A program made the translations under genes and the position numbers. The notes beneath the pieces are model-generated. The model searched no databases. It was not told the origin of the DNA and saw only the letters and a list, made by a program, of their open reading frames with translations. A stretch of DNA of 64,000 nucleotides, from assembly GCF_002028455.1 (NCBI RefSeq), contig NZ_MWUM01000009.1, positions 1 through 64,000 on the forward strand, in the 5' to 3' direction. The stretch is from Zoogloea sp. LCSB751 (lineage in GTDB: Bacteria > Pseudomonadota > Gammaproteobacteria > Burkholderiales > Rhodocyclaceae). Of the stretch, positions 1 to 8,522 are shown piece by piece (within the stretch, counting starts at the first letter, position 1; every line of letters starts with the position of its first letter).

Positions 1-131
1 ATCCCGCGCATCACCTCTTCAACCGCACCGGCCGTCATCGGCCCCGTCACCACCTGATCCAGCCACTGCTGCGCGCCCTCCGGCAACGCTGCAACCGGTG
101 GCAATGGCGTCTTCTCTTTCTTCTTGGGCAT
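1..131 (-). CDS. IS256-type transposase, N-terminal fragment (runs off left edge)
   Basis: Reading leftwards from an ATG at 131 gives 43 residues beginning MPKKKEKTPLPP, followed by LPEGAQQWLDQVVTGPMT and EEVMR. The lysine-rich start and the GPMT...VEEVMR segment look like the N-terminus of IS256-family (mutator-type) transposases, in which it precedes the KKAL-ERAL-GAE region; the DDE catalytic domain would lie outside the window. An AAGG-type ribosome site sits just upstream on the minus strand. I cannot see terminal inverted repeats, so the IS boundary is not defined. Whether the element is intact cannot be judged from 131 bases. Confidence 0.6.
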   Translation of the reverse strand, partial: MPKKKEKTPLPPVAALPEGAQQWLDQVVTGPMTAGAVEEVMRG

Positions 132-414
132 ACCTTCATCCTTTCTGGATGCTGTTATGCCTCAAACACAAAAATTCCGACAGGCTCGTCGAGAGGCGGG
201 CTGGCCGCTCGAACAGCTTGAGGCAGTGGCTAAGAGGCTTCGATTCAACCTTGAAGGTGCCGCTCCCCATCTGCCAAGCCGCTGTCGTGGAAGAACAGAT
301 CATGATCTCGGCCGTTGCTGAGATTGATATCCCCTCGACGCTGGCAGCCCTTGACAGGCTAGAAGAGTGCCTGCGCATTTGGCGGACGGCGCGTGGTTTT
401 TTTATAGGACAGCA
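132..414. other. Spacer between transposase start and broken antitoxin; nothing recognised
   Basis: About 280 bases with no gene I can name. The best frame on the plus strand is an ATG at 157 giving 54 residues (starting MPQTQKFRQARREAGW), with only a weak GGA upstream and no family resemblance I recognise. The stretch may contain the end of the insertion sequence plus decayed flanking DNA. It is left unannotated as a gene. Confidence 0.4.
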
Positions 415-794
415 ATGGAGATGAACTTCGAACCCGACACTTTGGCATTCGCGAAAGAGCTGTATTGGGCCTCATCGGCCGAGCGCATCAGCCTAATTCG
501 TGCAAGGGTGCCAGCTTCCCATATCCTAGAGCTCGCGGAGGCGATGAGCCTCTCGCGGAAGCGCCTTCTGAGCGTGTGATTGGGCTCGTACGTCTCATCG
601 GTCAGGTTGCGGTGATGGTGAACGACTCGAGGGATCCGAAGGATTTCGATGCGGCACGATGGGTCGGCGAGTGGCTGGAGCCGCCGGCTCCAGCATTGGG
701 AGGGGGCAGGCCGGCGGAGTATATGGATACGCTGACGGGGTAGGCGCTTGTTTCCAATCTGCTCGTACAGTCGCAAGCTGGAGTGTTCGCCTGA
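415..794 (+). pseudogene. MbcA/ParS/Xre-type antitoxin, broken
   Basis: The first part, from ATG 415, reads MEMNFEPDTLAFAKELYW then AERISLIRARVPA and ELAEAMSLS, and stops at 577-579. The C-terminal half continues in another frame from about 552: SERVIGLVRLIGQV, DPKDFDAARWVGEWL, ALGGGRPAEYMDTLTG. It then meets an in-frame TAG at 741-743 before the family's usual ending, here ALVSNLLVQSQAGVFA and TGA at 792. The order matches antitoxins with an N-terminal helix-turn-helix and a C-terminal toxin-binding MbcA/ParS domain (partners of RES toxins). Compared with what I remember of the family, about 25 residues spanning the helix-turn-helix are missing at the frame junction. So there appear to be three lesions: a deletion, a frameshift and a nonsense codon. 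No RES toxin is recognisable downstream. Confidence 0.6.
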
Positions 795-928
795 TGTGCG
801 GATGAAGACGGGCATGCCAAGTACGCAGGTCTCGATTGCCGAGACGTTATGGCCAATCAGGCCATGCTCGGTCCAGAGGGGATGGGGGCGGTCGGCTGGG
901 CTTTAGCATTTCGAGCCATATCTACCCG

Positions 929-974
929 CAGAATGTGACAAAGCCCTCGAAAACGAGGGCTTTGTCACATTCTG
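929..974. repeat. Perfect 21-bp inverted repeat with AAAA loop
   Basis: Two 21-base arms, 929-949 and 954-974, are exact reverse complements around a 4-base A loop; the left arm begins CAGAATGTGACAAAG. Transcribed from either strand it would form a very stable stem. Neither side is followed by a T-run, so it is not a classical intrinsic terminator, though it lies about 95 bases past the end of sodB and could end or protect that transcript. It could also be a mobile-element remnant. Confidence 0.85.
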
Positions 975-999
975 AAGCGGGCGTCGATGACGCCCGCTT
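975..999. repeat. Perfect 11-bp inverted repeat directly abutting the 929-974 hairpin
   Basis: Arms AAGCGGGCGTC and GACGCCCGCTT flank a 3-base loop GAT. There is no gap between this hairpin and the preceding one, so the two make a tandem double stem downstream of sodB on its strand. Confidence 0.85.
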
Positions 1000-1002
1000 G
1001 CG

Positions 1003-1048
1003 TTACGAATATATTGCCAGCGTTTCTGAAAAAATTACGAATATATTG
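1003..1048. repeat. Two direct copies of a 14-bp AT-rich motif
   Basis: TTACGAATATATTG occurs at 1003-1016 and again at 1035-1048, 32 bp apart (about three helical turns). In both copies the following bases resemble each other (CCAG and TCCAG). The AATATATT core is self-complementary. The copies lie between the sodB stop and the hairpins. A protein-binding pair or mobile-element end sequence are both possible; I do not recognise the motif. Confidence 0.7.
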
Positions 1049-1069
1049 TCCAGAAACACCGCTTCGCGA

Positions 1070-1657
1070 TCAGGCGAAGTTGGCGGCAGCGAAGTCCCAG
1101 TTAGCCAGGCTGTTCAGGAAGGTTTCCACGAACTTGGGACGGGCGTTGCGGTAGTCGATGTAGTAGGCGTGTTCCCACACGTCGATGGTCAGCAGGGGCT
1201 TGCCTTCGCCGCTCTTCAGCGGGTTGCCGGCAGCACCGGTGTTGACGATGTCGACGGAGCCGTCGGCCTTCTTGACCAGCCAGGTCCAGCCGGAACCGAA
1301 GTTGCCGACGGCGGAAGCCTGGAAGGCCTTCTTGAACTCGTCGAAGGAGCCCCACTTGGCGTTGATGGCGTCAGCCAGCGCACCGCTGGGAGCGCCGCCG
1401 CCGTTCGGCTTCAGGGAGCTCCAGAAGAAGGTGTGGTTCCAGACCTGGGCGGCGTTGTTGTAGATGCCGCCGGCCGGAGCCTTCAGGAAGGTCTCTTCCA
1501 CGGACAGGTTTTCGTACTCGGTGCCCGGGATGAGGTTGTTCAGGTTGGTCACATAGGCCTGGTGGTGCTTGCCGTAGTGGTATTCGAAGGTTTCTTCGGA
1601 AATGTGGGGAGCCAGGGCGTTCTTGGCGAAGGGCAGTTCGGGCAGGGTATGAGCCAT
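1070..1657 (-). CDS. sodB: Superoxide dismutase [Fe]
   Basis: Cytoplasmic iron superoxide dismutase, converting superoxide to H2O2 and O2. The 195 residues match the usual length. Metal ligands are visible: H27 in YHYGKHHQAY, H75 in VWNHTFFW, and D159/H163 in DVWEHAYYIDYRN. The GGIYNNAAQ segment before the second ligand fits the Fe-type group. The ATG at 1657 is preceded by GGAG on the minus strand. It is a single-gene unit with its own promoter (1691-1720) and has the tandem hairpins downstream. Confidence 0.96.
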   Translation of the reverse strand: MAHTLPELPFAKNALAPHISEETFEYHYGKHHQAYVTNLNNLIPGTEYENLSVEETFLKAPAGGIYNNAAQVWNHTFFWSSLKPNGGGAPSGALADAINAKWGSFDEFKKAFQASAVGNFGSGWTWLVKKADGSVDIVNTGAAGNPLKSGEGKPLLTIDVWEHAYYIDYRNARPKFVETFLNSLANWDFAAANFA

Positions 1658-1690
1658 TTGTTTCTCCGGGGTATAAGAAATTGTCCGACC

Positions 1691-1720
1691 ATTCTAGTCG
1701 GGATTGGATTCTCTGCACAA
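1691..1720 (-). promoter_or_regulatory. Probable sodB promoter
   Basis: On the minus strand, TTGTGC (1720-1715) and TAGAAT (1696-1691) are separated by 18 bp, which places a start near 1684 and a leader of about 27 bases before the sodB ATG. The -10 element lies in the loop of a small inverted repeat (CCGAC at 1685-1689, GTCGG at 1697-1701), a possible operator. Confidence 0.4.
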
Positions 1721-1776
1721 TCGGCCTCGGCGTACCAAATCCGGTCGCCGGTTCCACCCGCTATTTTGCACCGCAA

Positions 1777-3135
1777 CTAGCCGGAATGCTTGTCTACCTT
1801 TGCATCTACGACACCGTCGTGGAATTCGATGCGGATGAGATTCCCTGGAACGAGCCCGCTGGCTGAGCGGATGATCTGCCCCGAGGCATCCCGTGTGATG
1901 CTGTAACCACGGGACAGCACACCGCGGGGATCGAGGTGGGTCAGGTGCTGGCCCAGGGTAGTGAGTTGTGTCCGGCGGTCGGTGAGCAGTGTGCGCATGG
2001 CGCGTTGCAGTCCCTGTTCCAGCGTACTCAGTTTCTGCCGGCAGCTGGCCAGATCGGGGCGGTGGGCGGCCAGGCGAAGCTCCAGCGTGGTGACCTTTGT
2101 CCGGTGTGCGGAAAGCTGCTGGGTGATGCGGGCCTGCTGGCGTTGCCGCAGATTTTCTAGTTGCAGACGCCCGGCGTGCAGTCGCTGGCGGGGGTGGATC
2201 AGGCGGGCCGCGGCCCGGTCGATGCGCTGGGCTGCGTTTTCGATGCGCCGTTCCATGGCCCGCTTGAGGCGGTGCGCCAGTTGTTCCAGTCCTTCCCGTG
2301 CTTCCACGTAGCCGGCGCTGACCAGTTCGGCCGCCGCGGTCGGTGTCGCAGCACGCAGGTCGGCGGCGAAGTCGGCGATGCTCACGTCGGTCTCGTGGCC
2401 GACGCCGACCACCACCGGCAAGGGGCAGGTGCGAATGGCCCGGGCGACGCCCTCGTCATTGAAGGCGGCGAGGTCTTCCAGGCTGCCGCCGCCGCGCACC
2501 AGCAGCAGCACGTCGTTGCCGTCCTGCCGGGCGCGGAGGCCGGCCTGGCGGATGGCTGCGGCGATCTGGGCGGGTGCGTCGGCGCCTTGGACCAGACTGG
2601 GGTAGAGACTGACCGGGACGTGTGGCGCGCGACGTGCCAGTGCGGCCGTCACATCGAGCCAGGCGGCGGCCTGGGGCGATGTGACGACCGCGATGCCCTG
2701 CGGAAAGCGCGGCAATGGCCGCTTGCGTGCCGGGTCGAACAAGCCTTCCGACTCCAGGCGCGCTTTCAGGCGCAGGAAGGCCTCGTAAAGATTCCCCACA
2801 CCGGCCTGGCGAATGGATTCGATATTCAGCTGGTAATCCCCGCGGGCTTCGAACAGCGTCACCAGCGCGCGCACTTCGACGCGCATGCCGTGTTCCAGGC
2901 GGAAGCCGAGCAACTGGGCACGGTTGCGCCACATGGTGCAACGCACCTGAGCCTGATCGTCCTTGAGCGTGAAGTACACATGCCCGGAGGCGGCGCGGGT
3001 GAGGGTCGAAACCTCTCCGGCGACCCACAGCAGGGGGAAGCTGCCTTCCAGCGCTTCGCGGGCCGCGCGGTTGAGCCAGGATACGGAAACGACTTCGCCG
3101 GAGTTGACTTTGGTGCTGGTTTGCGGGGTGTTCAT
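1777..3135 (-). CDS. xseA: Exodeoxyribonuclease VII large subunit
   Basis: Large, catalytic subunit of exonuclease VII, which degrades single-stranded DNA. After the start, VSVSWLNRAAREALEGSFPLLWVAGEVS begins the OB-fold domain. Then come VTSPQAAAWLDV, LLLVRGGGSLEDLAAFNDE and VVVGVGHETDVSIADFAADLRAATPTAAAE, the core motif of the nuclease domain. A basic, coiled-coil-like C-terminal region follows. I chose ATG 3135 (MNTPQTS) because family members start close to the OB fold; an in-frame ATG at 3162 would add nine residues. No xseB is in the window. Confidence 0.93.
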   Translation of the reverse strand: MNTPQTSTKVNSGEVVSVSWLNRAAREALEGSFPLLWVAGEVSTLTRAASGHVYFTLKDDQAQVRCTMWRNRAQLLGFRLEHGMRVEVRALVTLFEARGDYQLNIESIRQAGVGNLYEAFLRLKARLESEGLFDPARKRPLPRFPQGIAVVTSPQAAAWLDVTAALARRAPHVPVSLYPSLVQGADAPAQIAAAIRQAGLRARQDGNDVLLLVRGGGSLEDLAAFNDEGVARAIRTCPLPVVVGVGHETDVSIADFAADLRAATPTAAAELVSAGYVEAREGLEQLAHRLKRAMERRIENAAQRIDRAAARLIHPRQRLHAGRLQLENLRQRQQARITQQLSAHRTKVTTLELRLAAHRPDLASCRQKLSTLEQGLQRAMRTLLTDRRTQLTTLGQHLTHLDPRGVLSRGYSITRDASGQIIRSASGLVPGNLIRIEFHDGVVDAKVDKHSG

Positions 3136-3433
3136 GGGGGCGAATTCTACCGGAATCCACATCCCGCCCGTGGCGGGCCAAAAAAATCCAGTTCAGACCC
3201 TTGACTTGCCGAAAAACTTGTAAGTGATTGATTTATAACATATGTGTATGTCGCCTCATTTTTGACCCGACCACTAAAAGTCCTTACAAACTACGGGTTT
3301 AGCGCCCACCCTTGGCATCAATCCACAAAGTTATCCACAGAATTTGTGGATTGTCTGACACGCTCCATGTGTTGCTCTGCAACCTAGGGCAGGTTAGAGT
3401 CATGGGCTTCGTCCGATTCCCAGGAGCGTTCGC
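3136..3433. other. Divergent intergenic region between xseA and exbB
   Basis: About 300 bases with no gene. The left part is AT-rich around 3229-3250 (TGATTTATAACATATG), a likely promoter area. The right part holds a DnaA-box cluster (3320-3352). Confidence 0.6.
3320..3352. promoter_or_regulatory. DnaA box TTATCCACA inside a 10-bp inverted repeat
   Basis: A perfect consensus DnaA box, TTATCCACA, lies at 3331-3339. It is flanked symmetrically by AATCCACAAA (3320-3329) and TTTGTGGATT (3343-3352), which are exact reverse complements; each contains a weaker box, CAATCCACA (7 of 9 matches). The cluster lies about 80 bases upstream of the exbB start, so DnaA could regulate that operon or be titrated here. 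It is too small to be a replication origin. Confidence 0.6.
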
Positions 3434-4039
3434 GTGTTCGCCATTCTTCAAGCTGCCGGCTGGCCCATCTGGCCCTTGTTGTTTGCTTCGATCGTGGCTG
3501 TCGCCTTGATCATCGAGCGGCTCATCACGCTGCGCCGCAGCAAGATCCTGCCCGATGGCCTGGTGGACAAGGTGGTTGCCGAAATGCGCCAGAGTGGCGT
3601 GACTTCCGAGATGCTCAACCGCGTTGCGCTCAGCTCCCCGCTGGGGCGTGTGCTGGCCGCCGGGCTGCGCAATGTGCGCAGCCCGCGTGATGTGATGAAG
3701 GAATCCATCGAGGAAACCGGTCGCGCGGTAACCCACGACCTGGAGCGTTTCCTGACCACCCTCGGCACCATCGCATCAATCAGTCCGCTGATGGGCCTGT
3801 TCGGCACGGTCGTCGGCATGATCGAGATTTTCGGTTCCCAGGCACCTGGCGGCTCCAACCCCCAGCAACTGGCCCACGGTATCTCCATCGCCCTCTACAA
3901 CACCGGTTTCGGCCTGGTCATCGCGATCCCGAGCATGATCTTCTGGCGCCATTTCCGCGCCACCGTCGATGGCCTGGTGATCGAGATGGAGCAGCAGGCG
4001 ATCCGTCTCGTCGAACTGATCCACGGCGAACGCCGCTGA
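3434..4039 (+). CDS. exbB: ExbB/TolQ-family proton channel protein
   Basis: Inner-membrane subunit of the proton-driven motor that energises TonB-dependent transport or, as TolQ, envelope constriction. There are three hydrophobic segments: WPIWPLLFASIVAVALIIERL near the N-terminus, and two after residue 110 (GTIASISPLMGLFGTVVGMIEIF and ALYNTGFGLVIAIPSMIFW). The conserved LMGLFGTVVGM and ALxTTxxGL-like sequences identify the MotA/TolQ/ExbB family. The GTG start at 3434 has AGGAG nine bases upstream. exbD follows after 10 bases; there is no tonB alongside. Confidence 0.92.
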   Translation: MFAILQAAGWPIWPLLFASIVAVALIIERLITLRRSKILPDGLVDKVVAEMRQSGVTSEMLNRVALSSPLGRVLAAGLRNVRSPRDVMKESIEETGRAVTHDLERFLTTLGTIASISPLMGLFGTVVGMIEIFGSQAPGGSNPQQLAHGISIALYNTGFGLVIAIPSMIFWRHFRATVDGLVIEMEQQAIRLVELIHGERR

Positions 4040-4049
4040 GGCACCGGCC

Positions 4050-4472
4050 ATGAACTTCAGTCGCGGCCGCTCCCGCGAGGAGCCGGAAATCAACCTGATT
4101 CCGATGATCGACGTGCTGTTGGTGATCATCATCTTCCTGATGCTCACCACGACCTATTCGCGCTTCGCCGGGCTGGAAATCAACCTGCCCACCGCAGACG
4201 CGCAAGTCAGCGACGACAAGCCGGTCGAGATCAACGTGGCCGTCACCGCCGGTGGCGAGGTGGTCATCAACAAGCGGCCGGTCAGCGGCACCGATGTGGC
4301 TGCCATTGCTGCGGCGCTGCGTGCCGTGGCGCCCGCCAACGCGAAGGATCCGGTGGTCATCATCAATGCGGACGCCAAGGCGGTCCATCAGCGCGTCATC
4401 GATGTGATGCAGGCGGCGCAGCAGGCCGGGCTGATTCACATTTCTTTCGCCACTCAGGCTGCCCAGCGCTGA
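4050..4472 (+). CDS. exbD: ExbD/TolR-family biopolymer transport protein
   Basis: Partner of ExbB. It has a single N-terminal membrane helix (residues ~15-35) carrying the essential aspartate in LIPMIDVLLVIIIFLMLTT, then a periplasmic domain. The 140-residue length is typical. It lies in the exbB-exbD-lpxK-ycaR-kdsB-adk run, an arrangement common in betaproteobacteria that ties envelope energy coupling to LPS synthesis. Confidence 0.93.
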   Translation: MNFSRGRSREEPEINLIPMIDVLLVIIIFLMLTTTYSRFAGLEINLPTADAQVSDDKPVEINVAVTAGGEVVINKRPVSGTDVAAIAAALRAVAPANAKDPVVIINADAKAVHQRVIDVMQAAQQAGLIHISFATQAAQR

Positions 4473-4486
4473 GTCTGCAGTCATCC

Positions 4487-5497
4487 ATGCCTCGTAGCGC
4501 CCCCGGATTCTGGCAGAGCCGAGGGGCGCTCGCATGGAGCCTCTTTCCTCTTTCCCTGTTGTTCGTATTGCTGGCCGGCCTGCGTCGCCGGCTCTTTGCG
4601 TGGGGCATCCTGAAGTCCGTCCGCTTGCCGGTGCGGGTCGTCGTCGTCGGTAACGTCGCTGTGGGCGGAAGTGGCAAGACGCCCGTCGTGCTGTGGTTGG
4701 TTGAGCTTTTGCGCAACCGGGGCTTCAAGCCGGGCATCGTCAGTCGTGGTTACGGCGGGTCGGTCGAAGGCGTCGCTGCGGTACCCGCCGATGGCGATCC
4801 AGCCCGTTTCGGCGACGAGCCGGTGATGATGGCGGCACGCTCCGGCTGCCCGGTCTTTGTCGGGCGCGACCGTCCGGCGGCGGGGCAGGCTTTGCTGAAC
4901 GCCCATCCGGACGTGGATGTGCTGATTGCCGACGATGGTCTCCAGCATTACCGGCTGGCGCGGGATCTTGAAGCAGTGGTCGTGGATGAGGCGACCCTCG
5001 GCAACTGCCTGCGTCTGCCGGCGGGGCCGCTGCGGGAAGGTCTGGGCCGCGTTCGCGAAGCGGGGCTGGTGCTGGCCCACGGTGCCTTGTCGGAAGGCTT
5101 GTCCGCAAAGATCCGCCCGGTACCTGTGTTCCAGTTCGGGCTGGCCGGTTCGCTGTTCGAGCGGCTCGGGCGACGTGAAGAGCGTTGCGACGCAGCCGCC
5201 TTCCGTGGCCGCCGGATCCATGCAATGGCCGGCATCGGACGGCCGGAACGCTTCTTCGCCCAGCTCGAAGGGTTGGGGTTGAGCATCCAGCGGCGCCCCT
5301 TTCCGGATCATCATGTGTTTACAGCAGCCGATCTGGGCATTGCCGATGGCGATGTGCTTCTGATGACCGAGAAGGATGCGGTAAAATGCGCGCCTTTCGC
5401 CCCAGCTGACAGCTGGGTGTGGCCGGTCCGCGCGCAGGTTGCGCCGGGGGCGGCGGAACTGATAGTGGAGAAGCTCGATGGACCCCCGACTGCTTGA
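4487..5497 (+). CDS. lpxK: Tetraacyldisaccharide 4'-kinase
   Basis: Phosphorylates the 4' position of the lipid A disaccharide precursor at the inner membrane. An N-terminal hydrophobic segment ([15 protein letters not shown]) is followed by the Walker A motif [14 protein letters not shown] (around residues 57-68). [23 protein letters not shown] and MTEKDAVKC are further family motifs. The gene overlaps the start of the ycaR homologue by 20 bases, implying translational coupling. Confidence 0.95.
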   Translation: MPRSAPGFWQSRGALAWSLFPLSLLFVLLAGLRRRLFAWGILKSVRLPVRVVVVGNVAVGGSGKTPVVLWLVELLRNRGFKPGIVSRGYGGSVEGVAAVPADGDPARFGDEPVMMAARSGCPVFVGRDRPAAGQALLNAHPDVDVLIADDGLQHYRLARDLEAVVVDEATLGNCLRLPAGPLREGLGRVREAGLVLAHGALSEGLSAKIRPVPVFQFGLAGSLFERLGRREERCDAAAFRGRRIHAMAGIGRPERFFAQLEGLGLSIQRRPFPDHHVFTAADLGIADGDVLLMTEKDAVKCAPFAPADSWVWPVRAQVAPGAAELIVEKLDGPPTA

Positions 5498-5666
5498 AAT
5501 CCTGGTGTGCCCGATTACCAAGGGCCCGCTCGACTTCCACAAGGACAAGCAGGAGCTGTGGAGCGTCAGCGCCCGCCTGGCTTACCCGATTCGCGACGGC
5601 ATCCCGGTGATGCTGGAGGAAGAAGCCCGGTCGCTGACCGACGAAGAAATCGCCCAGTCCCGCTGA
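5478..5666 (+). CDS. Trm112/YcaR family small protein
   Basis: A 62-residue protein starting [18 protein letters not shown], the pattern of the YcaR/Trm112 family usually found between lpxK and kdsB. Only one cysteine (C11) remains of the zinc-ribbon pairs seen in eukaryotic Trm112, as is common in the bacterial family. Its role is not established. It is nested in the operon, overlapping lpxK and ending one base before kdsB. Confidence 0.9.
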   Translation: MDPRLLEILVCPITKGPLDFHKDKQELWSVSARLAYPIRDGIPVMLEEEARSLTDEEIAQSR

Positions 5667-5667
5667 C

Positions 5668-7142
<1,475 letters not shown>

Positions 7143-7161
7143 GCGCCCAGTCCGCACTCGC

Positions 7162-7195
7162 AAAGGGCCGGCTTCAAGCCGGCCTTTGTTTTTTC
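7162..7195 (+). terminator. Intrinsic terminator after adk
   Basis: Stem GGCCGGC / GCCGGCC with loop TTCAA, extended by A-T pairs at its base, followed by a T-rich tail (TTTGTTTTTTC). It ends the exbB-to-adk operon. Confidence 0.85.
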
Positions 7196-7225
7196 AGTGG
7201 CGCAATCTGCGGCAAGAGGATCCGA

Positions 7226-8476
7226 ATGGCGAAGAATCTACTTTATGCACAGTCGGGCGGCGTGACTGCGGTCATCAATGCGTCGGCGGCCGGCGTCATT
7301 GCCACCGCGCGCCAGGCTGGCGATGCGGTCGGGTGTGTATTGGCTGCGCGCAACGGCATCCTGGGCGTGCTGCGGGAAACCTTGCTGGACACCGCTGCCC
7401 TGTCGGACGCCGACCTGGCCCGCCTGCGTGCGACGCCGGGCGGCGCCTTCGGGTCATGTCGTTTCGACCTGGATGCGCTGGAGCGTAACCCGGCCCAGTA
7501 TGATCGCCTGTTTGACGTGCTGGCGGCCCATGATGTCACCTGCTTTCTTTACAACGGTGGCAACGGCTCGATGGAAACCTGCCGCCAGATCCAGGTCGCG
7601 GCAGACCAGCGCGCTTATCCCCTGACCGTGGTCGGGGTGCCGAAGACTGTCGATAACGACATCGTCTTGACCGACTGTTGTCCAGGGTACGGCTCGGCGG
7701 CCAAGTACTTGGCCACGTCGATCCGCGAGGTCGGCCTTGATCTGGCGGCGATGACGACCGGTGGCGGGCGGGCCTTCGTGCTGGAGGTCATGGGGCGTAA
7801 CGCCGGCTGGCTGGCGGCGGCCTGCGCGCTGGCCGCGGAAGAAGAGGACGCTGCACCGCATCTGATCCTGCTGCCCGAGGTGCCGTTCGATGAAGCAGCC
7901 TTCCTCGCCCGTGTGAAGGAGGTCGTCGAGCGCATCGGCGCCTGCGCGATCGTTGTGGCAGAAGGCATTCGTGGCCCTGACGGGAAGATCCTGGCAATGC
8001 TCGACCGCAATCAGAAGGGTTACATCCAGCTGGGGGGGGCGGGTGAGGTGGTGGCCGAGCGCATCCATGCTTGCCTCGGCTACAAGGTGCACTATGCGTT
8101 GGCCGATTATCTGCAGCGTTCGGCCCGGCATCTGGCATCGCGCACGGATACTGCTCAGGCTTTCGCCGTCGGCAAGGCGGCGGTACGGCGGGCGCTGGCC
8201 GGGGAGCAGGGCGTCGTCGGCATCGACCGGGTTTCGGACCAGCCCTATCGCTGGCGGACCAATCTGAATCCCTTTGAGCGGGTGGCCAACCTGGAGCGCG
8301 CGTTGCCGCCCGGGTTCATCGCCGCAGACGGCTTCGGAGTTACCGAAGCCTTCCGAACCTGGTGCCGCCCGCTGATTGCCGGTGAAGACTGGCCACCCTT
8401 CAGGGACGGACTGCCCCATTACCTGCACCTGAAGCTGCCCTTGCTGCCGGCGCGCCTGCCTTCTTACGAGGTTTGA
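7226..8476 (+). CDS. pfp: 6-phosphofructokinase, probably diphosphate-dependent
   Basis: Phosphorylates fructose 6-phosphate; PPi-type enzymes work reversibly near equilibrium. The start MAKNLLYAQSGGVTAVINAS is the phosphoryl-donor loop of the group II/P-type family. Position 140 is lysine in GVPKTVDNDI, a hallmark of PPi enzymes. Position 114 in YNGGNGSMET is glycine, which in classical enzymes accompanies ATP use (PPi enzymes usually have Asp there). The donor therefore cannot be settled from sequence alone. The 416-residue length fits the PPi-type short form. A single-gene unit following the adk terminator. Confidence 0.88.
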   Translation: MAKNLLYAQSGGVTAVINASAAGVIATARQAGDAVGCVLAARNGILGVLRETLLDTAALSDADLARLRATPGGAFGSCRFDLDALERNPAQYDRLFDVLAAHDVTCFLYNGGNGSMETCRQIQVAADQRAYPLTVVGVPKTVDNDIVLTDCCPGYGSAAKYLATSIREVGLDLAAMTTGGGRAFVLEVMGRNAGWLAAACALAAEEEDAAPHLILLPEVPFDEAAFLARVKEVVERIGACAIVVAEGIRGPDGKILAMLDRNQKGYIQLGGAGEVVAERIHACLGYKVHYALADYLQRSARHLASRTDTAQAFAVGKAAVRRALAGEQGVVGIDRVSDQPYRWRTNLNPFERVANLERALPPGFIAADGFGVTEAFRTWCRPLIAGEDWPPFRDGLPHYLHLKLPLLPARLPSYEV

Positions 8477-8522
8477 TCCGGCGCTGTGGCCGTCTTCCTG
8501 GCGGACGGCCGCGCGCGTCGGA

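Larger units (their letters stand above)
795..1069. other. Intergenic stretch with hairpins and direct repeats, no gene
   Basis: About 275 bases between the broken antitoxin and the end of sodB. A short frame just after the antitoxin could be decayed toxin sequence, but it shows no RES motif. The right half holds two perfect inverted repeats and a pair of direct repeats, listed separately. Confidence 0.5.

Noticed and set aside
157-321. A 54-codon frame between the transposase and the broken antitoxin
   Set aside because: Weak ribosome site, no family resemblance and location in decayed DNA; recorded only as part of the spacer.
836-1780. A 314-codon plus-strand frame opposite sodB
   Set aside because: Opposes a complete superoxide dismutase with all metal ligands; reading through the hairpins at 929-999 is a sign that it is not coding.
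3320-3352. Replication origin at the DnaA-box cluster
   Set aside because: Only one consensus box with two weak ones, no AT-rich unwinding element of suitable size, and no dnaA, dnaN, gidA or rnpA nearby.
8488-8510. Terminator between pfp and the PEBP-like gene
   Set aside because: There is a 7-bp stem (GGCCGTC / GACGGCC), but the loop is 9 bases and neither strand has a T-run, so it is too weak to call.
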